Positions 55,339 through 64,000 of a stretch of DNA of 64,000 nt are shown one piece after another. The notes below the pieces were generated by a model that was not told where the DNA came from, ran no database searches, and saw nothing but the letters and a program-made list of their open reading frames with translations. A program made the position numbers and the translations under genes. Each line of letters starts with the position of its first letter. Position 1 is the first letter of the stretch. The DNA is from Silene latifolia (Eukaryota > Streptophyta > Magnoliopsida > Caryophyllales > Caryophyllaceae). Location: contig NC_133528.1 in NCBI RefSeq assembly GCF_048544455.1, positions 46,708,002 through 46,772,001 of the forward strand, read 5' to 3'.

Positions 55339-57153
55339 CTTGAACCTTGCTCCCTCCTTTGCCAATCCAATAACCAGGGTACAAAAAGCAAAATGCAGAG
55401 TTTCTCACTCCATACAGGTTTGGGATTATGTTGTCCAAGTAAAGAGCCAAGACAAACCAAATAATGAATGATCCAACAAATCATATGAAGATGTCGTTCT
55501 GCAGTTACAAATACAAGAGTAAAGCATCATTTTTTTTTTTGGGAGAATGAGATAAGCATCATTGATATAACATAATACGGGAGTATTCAGAGTGATTCGT
55601 AAAAGAGAAAGAGGAATATTTAGATAGCAAATGAACTCCATTTTTAACAGATTGAGGGGACTGTTTTCATACCATTGTAACTATACAATTATCGCCATTC
55701 GGAGAACATTTGGTCTTACCACTCCAGCTGATTCCGGGGTCTCGATGTGTTGTAGACGCATCTGTGAGCATCTTTAAAGCTTTGGCCAGCAAATTTAGAG
55801 GGAAGAAGGACCATATGATCCTGTACCCTTTAGCGAACCTATCATTGTAAAAAAATCCAAATTGTGTCACAACTTGCATAAGCGGGATTAATGTCAGTGA
55901 TGTGAAACACAATACCTGTAATAGCAGTGTGCTAGTGTTCTCTTTTCTCTTCTCGCTTCTTTTTTTACATTTAATTAATTTGTCTATGGTTAGTGGGCTT
56001 GTCTCATATGTAAGACTCTCTCATAATGTGTACTTTTCCGTTGAGACTATCACACAGGAATTGAACTTGCCTGAATGATCAAGCCAACAATGAAGTTATA
56101 GTACCCTATATTTGTGGCTGAAGATTCCTGGTTGATGAAGGCTGATAGCGTAAAGGCAAAGGCTGTCTAAATAGATACACGGAAAGGGTAGAGATCAGAT
56201 AAGACGTTAGTGGATGCTGCAAAACTGAACAATCTGGTATACAAAGAATGAAAATAATGAATAAAAGGAAATGACCATGTTTAACTGGAAAAGGAAGAAC
56301 ACAAGTAACAATATTGTAAAATTGTTGTGCAGGGAAAAATCGAACTGAAACATCATCCAGAACAATACAATGAAAACCGGTGTGGCAACGATAAGGCCCT
56401 CCCAAGCCAGCCATGATAGCCAATATGCACTATCAAAGAGACCCATGATATCATTGCCTGAAGAGTTTTAGCATAAATAAGGAAACATCCAAGTTTAACG
56501 CTTTGGTCATAAACATCACTAATCACTGATATTACCCGCTAAATTTGAAGGTTTTCGGTACACCAAAAAAATAAAAATTCTTGGAACATAAAACACTATT
56601 GAACCTATATTAGAGGGGAGACGAACCTGTCTAAGTTTTAGCTCTTTTTCAGCCACCAAGGCACTAATTTGGAATACAAAACCCAACATAGCAACAACTA
56701 AGGAAAATGTTGGACCAATGGACTCCATGGCTGAAAAGGGATCTGTTGGAGGGTGCGATAATTATATCAAACCGACTGTCCAGTTGAAATTTGGGTCTGG
56801 CCATCATCCAAACAGCAAAAGAGTCCTTAGTTATAACTAATAAACACACCATGAAATTTAAACAAAATGACTGGCTAAACAAACTGCTCATAGTACTACT
56901 ATAAGAAAGTCGAGCCGATACCTTTAATCAGAAACCTAGCAATTTCGCGTTCAGCAGAAAGCTGAAGTGGGAGTTGAAATTTGAAGGTAGGGTCTTCAAT
57001 TTTGCCTCTTATAAAGATTGTTGTCGAGTTAGTTTGAAGACAGCAGCTGATTATTATTCCATTTTGCTCTTTAAAATGCAGTGCTCCTGGACTGTGCATT
57101 GGGCTTGTAAGAAGCCATTCATCGACCTCTTCCTCCGTCCTAAATGACTTAAC
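55339..57153 (-). pseudogene. ABCA2: captured fragment of ABCA2-like ABC transporter (six exons, broken)
   Basis: Six exons on the minus strand: 57153-56922 (DPTFKFQLPLQLSAEREIAR), 56796-56627 (IGPTFSLVVAMLGFVFQISA, EKELKLRQ), 56457-56276 (MGLFDSAYWLSWLAWEGLIV), 56166-56071 (FTLSAFINQESSATNIGYYN), 55873-55673 (DPGISWSGKTKCSPNGDNCI) and 55498-55339 (FVLALYLDNIIPN, PGYWIGKGGSKVQ). In order they match the first transmembrane domain of Arabidopsis ABCA2. ATP-binding cassette and N-terminus are missing. Damage: TAA at 56762-56764, one base lost at the start of the third exon, TGA at 55481-55483 in place of Trp, and a splice site where the donor is GC and the acceptor lacks AG. Introns kept, so a genomic capture. 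ABCA proteins are half-size plant lipid-type transporters. Confidence 0.9.
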
Positions 57154-57255
57154 CTGCATAAGTAATTACACATCACAGATCTTCGGCATGACGTGTTCTC
57201 TTCAAAATTCAAATGCTAATACTCCAACATTCTTGCTAATGAAATTGTATTTTAT

Positions 57256-57415
57256 TCTAACTTAGTTGGTAAAGTCATGAGTGACGGTACTCATGAGGGT
57301 TCAAATCCTAGAAGAAGGGAACCTGTAAGCCATTGGTAAATGTTTCGGGTCTTAGTTTACCACATTCTGGAAACCGGCTTTATGTATTTAGTATATACTA
57401 TTAGGAAATGATTGT
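57256..57415 (+). mobile_element. possible tRNA-derived SINE head
   Basis: CTTAGTTGGTAAAGTCATGA resembles a pol III box A and GAGGGTTCAAATCCTAG a box B, 35 bp apart, as in plant tRNA-derived SINEs. It lacks a foldable acceptor stem for a real tRNA. The 3' end and TSD are not clear. Confidence 0.45.
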
Positions 57416-60174
57416 CTTTCTACTCCATAACTTATTGCTCGGGGACTCTTTGCTCTACTTTAAGTGTACTCATCCTAATTCTCATTTTAATATAAAAATA
57501 TTCATAAGACGGAATACTTAGAAGTCCTTAAAACTCTGCAGTTGAATTTCTAATAAAATCAGCTATGTATAAAAAGCTAACAGGCTACCTTTCCATATAC
57601 TTAAGATAAACTGAAGAAAATCTTAGCAATAGGTCATGTGGTAGAAACCTTGTGTCAGCTCAATCATTATGTGGCAATGATGACAACGCCTCCATCTCCT
57701 ATCCAGACCCAATTGATGCAAAGTAACATCTGAAGCATCTCTCTCCTATAACGGGAGGTCCTGATAATCTCCACGACACAATAAATTAGGCTAAGGAACA
57801 CCCAATTAACACAGATGGATCTTTCGCAAACATGACATTCAACACAACTATCACTTGCTTTATCAGATGAGCATTGATGAGGATCAATTATTAGCGATAT
57901 AGAGATTCAGAACGATGCTAAATGCTAACTATATCCCAGGTGCACATGGCCAACATGCTGGCTTTAACATTTTGGGTACACTATATTACCATAGTAATGT
58001 ACACTTGGGTAAAAAAATATGCTTTAAGAAATGAGATTTTAAAGGCAAATTAATTGCCTTTACTTGGTGTAAAAACCCATGTTGACATTGAAGCTTGGAT
58101 AGTATGTGTATACATATAGTTTATGCTGCATCTTTAAGTTTAATTGAATTCAAGCATACAACACGTGAAGCATGGTTTTGTCTCCATCTATAAAAGATGT
58201 GAGCATTTTTACAAGAACAAATGACCATGTATCACTGATCTTGAAGAGAAACAAAGTCCTAGAATAATGACTTTGCTTACCTGAAACTCTGAAAAAGGAA
58301 TGTCCTACTAACTACTGAGATAGATCACATGTGAGCCCGTCTTCCTAATAACCCATGTCGATTTTAAAAGTGAATGACTGAAGAAATACTAAAATTTTTT
58401 ATTGTAAACAAAGTCGAAGGCCCTTCCTAATATAGAAATAGGTAAGAATAAGATATTCAAAACAGAAGCTACATAATGCAATGCCCTTATAACTCTTTAC
58501 TCTTTCTTCTACACCTATGTCCTTATGCATCTCGATCTTTAATCAAAAATCTTTGCACTAATATTAATGTGTGCATGGAGATTATAAGAAAGGTCTGTTA
58601 GAATATGTCTTATATCTAGCAAGTTTAATTTCTATAAATTTAATTTCATCCATTGTTCCTATCGAATTATTAGCTATTTTACGTAATTAAATCAAGAAGT
58701 AATAATCACCAAGAATGCAATGACCAAAAATAAAGAAACAATAATCAACAAATGGTTGGACAGAAGTCCAGAACCCAACATTCACTCACCTAAAATTCTA
58801 GATGCCCAGCTCGAAGAAAAAGATAGGGAAACAAGACATGACTGAAGTTCATCTCACAGATTTGAGTAACATGAATGTTCCAAGTTCTATGTGCTAAATT
58901 ATTAACCTTCACAGATGCACATAACCCACATAACATGAAAACAATCGCGACATTTTCATGTTAGCTTTAGTAACGACACCCCCTCCAAAAAAAACCTACT
59001 ACCATGTCACATACTCACATGCAAACAACCTAACAAGGAGTATTTGACTGAAGACTCCATTTACTCATAGCCCAATACACAAGCTATACTTATCAAGTCA
59101 GTAGGCAAATTTTCAAGGCAAATACAACAGTCACCCAATTCAGAAAAAGTGTAGCAAGTTAATTAAGGAGTCTGAGGTTGTGAAAATATTCGCGCTCTAG
59201 ATAAACAGAGGCAAATCATTTCCAGATACTTCCTAGGTAGGCTATTCACAATCCTCTAAATATTATAGATAAAGATATGGCTTATGACAAACCATGAAAG
59301 CCACACGAGATAGGACATACTTAATCTGATCACCATACGGCAAATAAATGGCAATCAAACAGCTCAATTTCAAACAGAAACTTCTGAAAACTATCTTTAT
59401 CAGAACCCAACCCATCCCTTGAGGATCGAAACTGAGCTTATTTCAGAGATTCCGGCAATATTTATAGCACTTTGTTTCAAATTTTTCGGCTTTCCACCAA
59501 GTCTTAGTCTTCCTATGCGTTAATTTAGTGTATGTCCCTCATGTACAGTCTTGAGGAGCTGTTTCTTGTGGGTTGAATCAGTCCAAAATAATTTCGCATT
59601 TATAGGTGTATAGTGCGATATGGGCATCATGATTTTCACAAGGATGAGTTGGACTTTGAAGATCCAGTACAAATCCTAACATGTTCGGGTTCGTTACTAC
59701 TTCTCATCATCTCCTGCCTATTTCTCCTTCTAATTAAATTCAAACACTTGATTCCGCCATATTTCTCATTTTTTATTTATTTAATCTTAATTGTTTTGTT
59801 CTGGTTTTATTTCCCATATTTGTGATTTACGACGCAAATCATGCCGACGTTCAAGCATTATTGAATCAAGCTTATCCCATGTACTCTTACAATCCCTAAG
59901 CTCGGACCCAAGCTAAGAAGTCAATTGATAGAAGCCATCCAATACAGAAGTTCACAGTTCACACACACACACACAAAGAAGTTATGGAAGAATTCTACAC
60001 TATGTATGCAAAGGGTATTTTCTTCTTCTTCAAGGAATTTTTTCTGTGAGAAAAATTGAAGCAATCAGAAGAACAGATCATAAAAAGAATACAAAAATCA
60101 TCTCAACTACCTAAGATCAACTTAACAGGTTGACCCACTCAATAAGGATGTAAGACTGAAGGCCCCAGACATAC
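57416..60174. other. gene-free AT-rich sequence
   Basis: No ORF with known motif, no repeat array. It may hold the 5' end of the Helitron and missing ABCA2 introns; nothing further can be supported. Confidence 0.45.
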
Positions 60175-61057
60175 TGTTAGGGCCAAAATTACCGTATTTT
60201 GCCTGGGCTACGTGGCACGCGATAAGTGGGTAATTAATGAGCAATGGACCCATTACATACAAGGGGAGTCGGGCCCATGGACCGAGCCAGGGAGGCAGGT
60301 CTGGAAGCAGAGTAATTCGGGGAAGGACAGTAGATGAAGAAGAGTTCGACTTGGACTAAGATATTAATAAGATCCCGGGTAAGGCAAGGAAATCCTAATT
60401 ATTGCCATATTCTGAATAAGGAAAGTCCAAACTCTACCTTGAGGAACAAGGTAATCAAGTGGGGAACCCTAATAAACCCACTAGGGTTTATTCACTATAA
60501 ATACAAAGAAGACAAACAAGAGAAGGGATTCACACACAAGACGGCGTATACCACCTAACTTTCCTCCTGTGCACAACCCACGCATAAAACAAATTACCTT
60601 ATAAATCATCCAAAGATTCCCCTTAATCATTGGCTAATGATTACCTCAATTACTACACCATTAAAGCCATGCTGCAAATCCTACGTACACCACTATGAAC
60701 CCACAAAATTGCCCTTCACATCCTGTTAGTATATAAATGTCCCGATTACGTGCCAGGACGGATCATTCGTCATCGATTTGGGTCCATTGTATATTACATC
60801 TGTACTCCGATTATCATATAGTGGAATATTGGCGGGATTCCGACTCCCCCCGCGGTTGTTTCCCACATCGGGTTTTCCGCGTCACCAAAATCTCTTGTGT
60901 CATTATTTCCTTATTTCGTCCTTTACTTTATTCGTATCGCTACTCCGTCTTAATTGCATACATACTCCGTCACGAATCACATATAATTTAACCCCCCGTC
61001 ACGAGGCTGAAAAGAGCGGTCACTTTAACCCTAAATTGGTAGAAATTTACCAAAACA
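60175..61057 (+). mobile_element. LTR of a Ty3-type element, plus orientation (883 bp)
   Basis: Starts TGTTAGGGCCAAAATTACCG and ends TTACCAAAACA. TATA box CACTATAAATACAAAG at about 60494. It is followed directly by TTTGGCGCCCACCGTGGGGC, the primer-binding region typical of plant Ty3 (Tat/Retand-like) elements. The partner LTR is not in the window. The element is probably incomplete or decayed. Confidence 0.75.
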
Positions 61058-61060
61058 GTT

Positions 61061-61077
61061 TGGCGCCCACCGTGGGG
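61061..61077 (+). other. primer-binding site of the 60 kb LTR element
   Basis: TGGCGCCCACCGTGGGG three bases after the LTR end, the conserved site found in many plant Ty3-type elements. Confidence 0.75.
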
Positions 61078-61184
61078 CATGGTGATCGATCTCTATAGTC
61101 AAGTTGTCATAAAGTCAGTATTCGGCGCCATGTCCCCTAGCGAGCAAAGATCTCCTCACTGTCCATGAAGTCATCCGAAAGCCA

Positions 61185-61835
61185 TCAGTAGATCTGCTTC
61201 TTGGGACCCTCCTCGGAAGCCAGCAGCAGATCTGCTTCCCAGGATCCTCCGCTAGAAGTCAGCAGTAGATCTGCTTCCTGGGACCCTCCCCGGAAGCCAG
61301 CAGTAGATCAGCTTCCAGAGTTCCTCCAGAAGTCTCGCAGCAGATCTGGCCCCTAAGTCCAGCAGCAGATCTGGCCCCAGAGTCCGGCAGCAGATCTGGT
61401 CCGCGAAGTTCCTCCAGAAGACCGGCAGCAGATCTGGCCCCAGAGTCTGGCAGCAGATCTGGTCCCCGGAGTTCCTTCAGAAGCCCCGCAGCAGATCTGG
61501 CCCCAAAGTCCAGCAGCAGATCTGGCCCCGGTTCCTTGAAGCCCCGAGTCCGACAAAGCAGTCAGTTCCGGAATTCCTCCGGAATCCAAGAGAGGTTTGC
61601 TCTCTCGGCCGTAGATCCGCTCTCCGGCCGAAGATCCGGTTCCCGAATGCCTCCAAATCGCCGTGGACACCCGCTCCCCAAAGCCGAAGATTTGGTCCAT
61701 GTTGTTCCCCAGAATCCTACAGCTGATCTGGTCCATGGAGTTGCCCAGGGTCCTCCAGCAGATCTGGTCCCAGAATTCGTCCAAATGCCGGCAGCAGAAC
61801 TGCTCCCCAGAGTTCCTCTAGAGTCCTATAGCAGA
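61185..61835 (+). repeat. CAGCAGATCTG minisatellite in the leader/gag region of the LTR element
   Basis: About fifteen units of 25 or 38 bp, most containing GCAGCAGATCTGG or a variant, alternate to give a 63-bp higher-order unit (CAGATCTGGCCCCAGAGTCC short, CAGATCTGGTCCC plus GTTCCTCCAGAAG long). CAGATCTG is an 8-bp palindrome. Open frames across it (for example a GQICC-rich one on the minus strand) are by-products of the repeat. The fossil element continues to about 62.3 kb with gag-like Gln-rich sequence. Confidence 0.88.
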
Positions 61836-62344
61836 TCTGGATGCCAGAGTCCCTCCAACCTCTAGCTACCAGAGCAGGAATGGTCAGTGCACCAGAAACC
61901 ACCAGCAGCGTACCAGCAACAAGTGTACCAGCAGAAGATGGACCGGCAGGAATGTTCAAGACAGGGTGCGGACTCAAAGGTACCAGGCTGGGGGCAGATC
62001 AGGACCTCCAGAATCTTTGGACCAGATATCCCTAGACGTCGTGCTGGTGCTCCAGATGGAAATTCAGAAGCAAGTTGCAGAGAGACAATCTGGAGCCTGC
62101 AGGAAGCATAGACGCCAGGCTATAACCTAGATGCCTAGCATCCTGCCGCTCTCTCTCAATGACTAGAATGGAGGAAGCATCAGGTAACACCGTATCTCGT
62201 AGTTCTGTTCTGTTGGAGCTAAATTCCTCCCTGTTGCAGGAACTTTCAGCCAGCAAGAACCAGAATGACAAACTGAACCAGTGTCACTACAGCTACACTA
62301 ACCAGCGACCCTGGAGCAGACATCTGCAGGAGTGTCGTTAGGTG

Positions 62345-62600
62345 GTAATATATTTGGTACTATTTTGCATGTCTCTAACCCTCTTGCAGTCCGAAAACCT
62401 GGAGGAGCCACCACCTGTTATCACGTGGGGGCAAGTCCAGTAAAATATGCTCCACGAGTCAGGTTCCACCGTTTACACCTCTATTTGTGCTAGAATAATT
62501 TACGTGATAACAGGTGGATCAAAACTTTACAGCCTAAAATACTCAAAGGCGAAAAAGGCATGCCCCAGAAACAAAAGGAATCGCCTAAAACTCAGAAACA
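62345..62600. other. 16-bp perfect inverted repeat, 107 bp across
   Basis: CCACCTGTTATCACGT at 62411-62426 and its exact complement ACGTGATAACAGGTGG at 62502-62517 enclose 75 bp. No ORF. Could be a miniature element or a hairpin regulatory signal. Confidence 0.6.
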
Positions 62601-64000
62601 CCGCCATGATGCTCTTATCATAACATCGTACATAGAAACTACACCGTAAGAAAAACCCTGGTGGATACAATAAACTTAGTCAACATGGGTAAGCTAGACC
62701 CAAAACGAACAGTGCTAAAGATTCAGAGTACACAGGTAATCTTCATCGTCAATTGTTTGAATTTTATAAAACTAACATGGCATGTCTCGCTTTGTTCTAC
62801 GATTACATGATACGAAGAAGATCAAATCTAGCAAGTGGCAAACCAGAATGAGCGTCCTGCAGGAACTATCAAAGCTTGCAAAGAAGCAATCGGAATATAA
62901 GAACCAACAACGGTAATCAACACGCAGTCCGCCAGGCCCTTGGAGGCAGATTCCAGCAAATTGTCACCCTCATAGGATAACAGCTCATGAGAAGCTTCTA
63001 AAACGAGTTTCGTACCCAGTCTACATCTAGGGAACAATCCCGAAACAAAGCAAAATACAAAAGGGCCAAGTCGCCAGGCAATGATAAACAAAAGCACAAA
63101 CATGATAGACGAGAGGTCCTCCTAGCATGATTCTCTACTCAGCAGCAGCTACACCAGCTTTTCTACCTTGCTGTGTTTGACCTTCTCTTGCAGGAACTAG
63201 CTCTGGCTCAGGAACATCAGCAGCCTCAAAAGCATTTTAGGGGAACCTTAGTACCACCACTGTCGTCCAGCCCGGAACTAGAAGAACCTTGGTCACAGTA
63301 CGTATAGTCCCTGTATCTGATTCCCCGCTCCTGGTCCCAGCACCTGTTTACCATACCTATTGGTAACCGAGACATCAGTTATGTCATACTGGAACCCAGA
63401 ATATTATCTCAATAAGTCTCTGCATCCTGCAGAGACCAGGTACACATCACTCGAAAAAACAGTTTCTTGCACTTGTTTCAGCTTTTTATAAATTGCTTTC
63501 TTATTTTAGTCTCATCATATCCATGCGGTAATTGACTATCCCTGAAAGCCTATATGAGAAAGCTAGAGCTATTAGGATAAATAAACAATGACCAATTGAA
63601 CTATACGCCTAAGTGTTCACAACCTGAACATCGAACCTCGAATGACAGTTAAGTCACAAACCATGCTAGACTAGCACCTGACTTTAGTCCTGCACCCAGA
63701 CCTAGGTGGATGAAAATATCAGGAACCTAGAAGGGAAATAGGAATCAGAGTTGTACATGGCAGACTAGCAGAATTTCCAATAAGAGGGACAAGAGTAGGC
63801 CTGGTACCCAGGTCCCCGAAAGGGGACCAGCAGGGAACCTGATAGTCCGAGCCTGCAGCGACCCTGAGAGTCAGGCACCTGAAAATATCTGGAACCAGAC
63901 AGGTCCCCAGCCGGGGGCCAGAACCTGGAGGCAGACGTCCTTACAACATGTGGGTAGCATCCACGCTAGGTATCTCACCATTTATGTTTATCATTCATGA
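62601..64000. other. unclassified repeat-derived sequence to the window end
   Basis: The minus frame 63103-62828 is open but lacks motifs; AEPELVPAREGQTQQGRK-like sequence on the minus strand near 63200 and Pro/Gly-type CAGGTACCCAGGTCCCC phrases near 63810-63930 look like internal retroelement sequence. A short GGTCCCC-GAAA-GGGGACC hairpin lies at 63818-63836. Confidence 0.35.

Larger units (their letters stand above)
51462..59269 (-). mobile_element. Helitron with captured host gene fragments (3' end clear, 5' end tentative)
   Basis: The minus-strand 3' end reads GCACCGCGC (stem), TCGATAGG (loop), GCGCGGTGC (stem), AACAA, CTAG, then T in the flank: a 9-bp perfect GC hairpin followed by CTRR, exactly a Helitron 3' terminus, inserted before T. 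Upstream on the same strand lie fragments of DXR and ABCA2 and an unidentified exon-like piece. The 5' end should be TC after an A; A|TCTATAATATT at 59269 and A|TCTCTATATC near 57904 are candidates but unproven, so the right boundary is open. No Rep/helicase seen: a non-autonomous element. Confidence 0.65.

Noticed and set aside
56207-57159. ABCA2-like exons as part of a functional transporter gene
   Set aside because: In-frame stops, a lost base, an unusable splice acceptor and absence of the ATP-binding cassette make it a fragment.
57256-57320. tRNA gene
   Set aside because: Box A and box B are present but there is no acceptor stem or anticodon arm that pairs; a SINE head fits better.
60334-61098. 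plus-strand open frames in the 60 kb LTR
   Set aside because: Located within LTR sequence, overlapping each other in different frames, without motif.
61353-61784. 143-codon minus-strand frame rich in GQICC and DQI repeats
   Set aside because: It only reads through the CAGATCTG minisatellite; a repeat without stops gives open frames on several strands.

Overview
This is nuclear DNA of a flowering plant. Supports are spliced genes with GT-AG introns, plant L1-type LINEs carrying an RNase H domain, tRNA-derived SINEs, Stowaway and hAT miniature elements, an Athila-type Ty3 element primed by a tRNA-Asp-like site, and fragments of plant ABCA2 and DXR genes. The Ulp1-type transposon genes and SINE types fit a eudicot, perhaps Caryophyllales; that placement is inference. 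Only one clearly intact host gene is visible: a four-exon RAB6-interacting-golgin-like gene at 16213-19810 (+). Nearly everything else is transposon, captured gene fragment or anonymous intergenic DNA.

Region 1-11.4 kb looks like one end of a large Mutator-like (MULE) element. It holds the C-terminal end of a FAR1/MULE-type transposase (+), a small coiled-coil gene (+) with a duplicated TATA leader, and, convergent with them, a decayed gene (-) with two successive Ulp1/C48 cysteine-protease modules, plus an F-box-like ORF (-) behind a TATA box. The introns and spacers are filled with a degenerate TTATTC/GAATAA repeat whose strand follows the sense of the neighbouring gene.

Region 11.4-22.9 kb is intergenic DNA with the golgin gene in the middle. 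It contains miniature elements with clear ends (hAT at 15.3 and 21.4 kb, MULE-like at 13.9 kb, several Stowaway-like, one long foldback), a SINE in golgin intron 1, and an old LINE 3' fragment. Region 22.98-28.56 kb is a 5'-truncated, decayed L1-type LINE with matching target-site duplications.

Region 28.6-48.1 kb is a nest of LTR elements. An Athila-type element on the minus strand (28641-45502) has two LTRs that are both 1192 bp once a nested insert is removed, and about 2.7% divergent by eye. Three solo LTRs lie inside it (32371-33895, 34010-35336, 43084-44379). It probably sits inside an older LTR, next to another solo LTR (46442-48052). Decayed Ty1/copia remains follow (48.4-50.2 kb).

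At 51462 there is a textbook Helitron 3' terminus on the minus strand (9-bp GC-rich hairpin, then CTAG, then T). Upstream of it on the same strand lie exon fragments of two unrelated host genes, DXR (54574-54909) and ABCA2 (55339-57153), both with stops: a gene-capturing Helitron. The window ends with a plus-strand LTR and primer-binding site (60175-61077), followed by an array built on the palindrome CAGATCTG.

The most unusual pattern is that several different LTR families here carry clusters of short perfect palindromes (CTCGATCGAG, CTCGGCCGAG, TGCGCA), often spaced about 20-21 bp, placed 20-70 bp upstream of the LTR TATA box. Similar clusters occur upstream of the internal ATHILA ORF and inside gag. 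They look like a shared cis-regulatory or recombination module.
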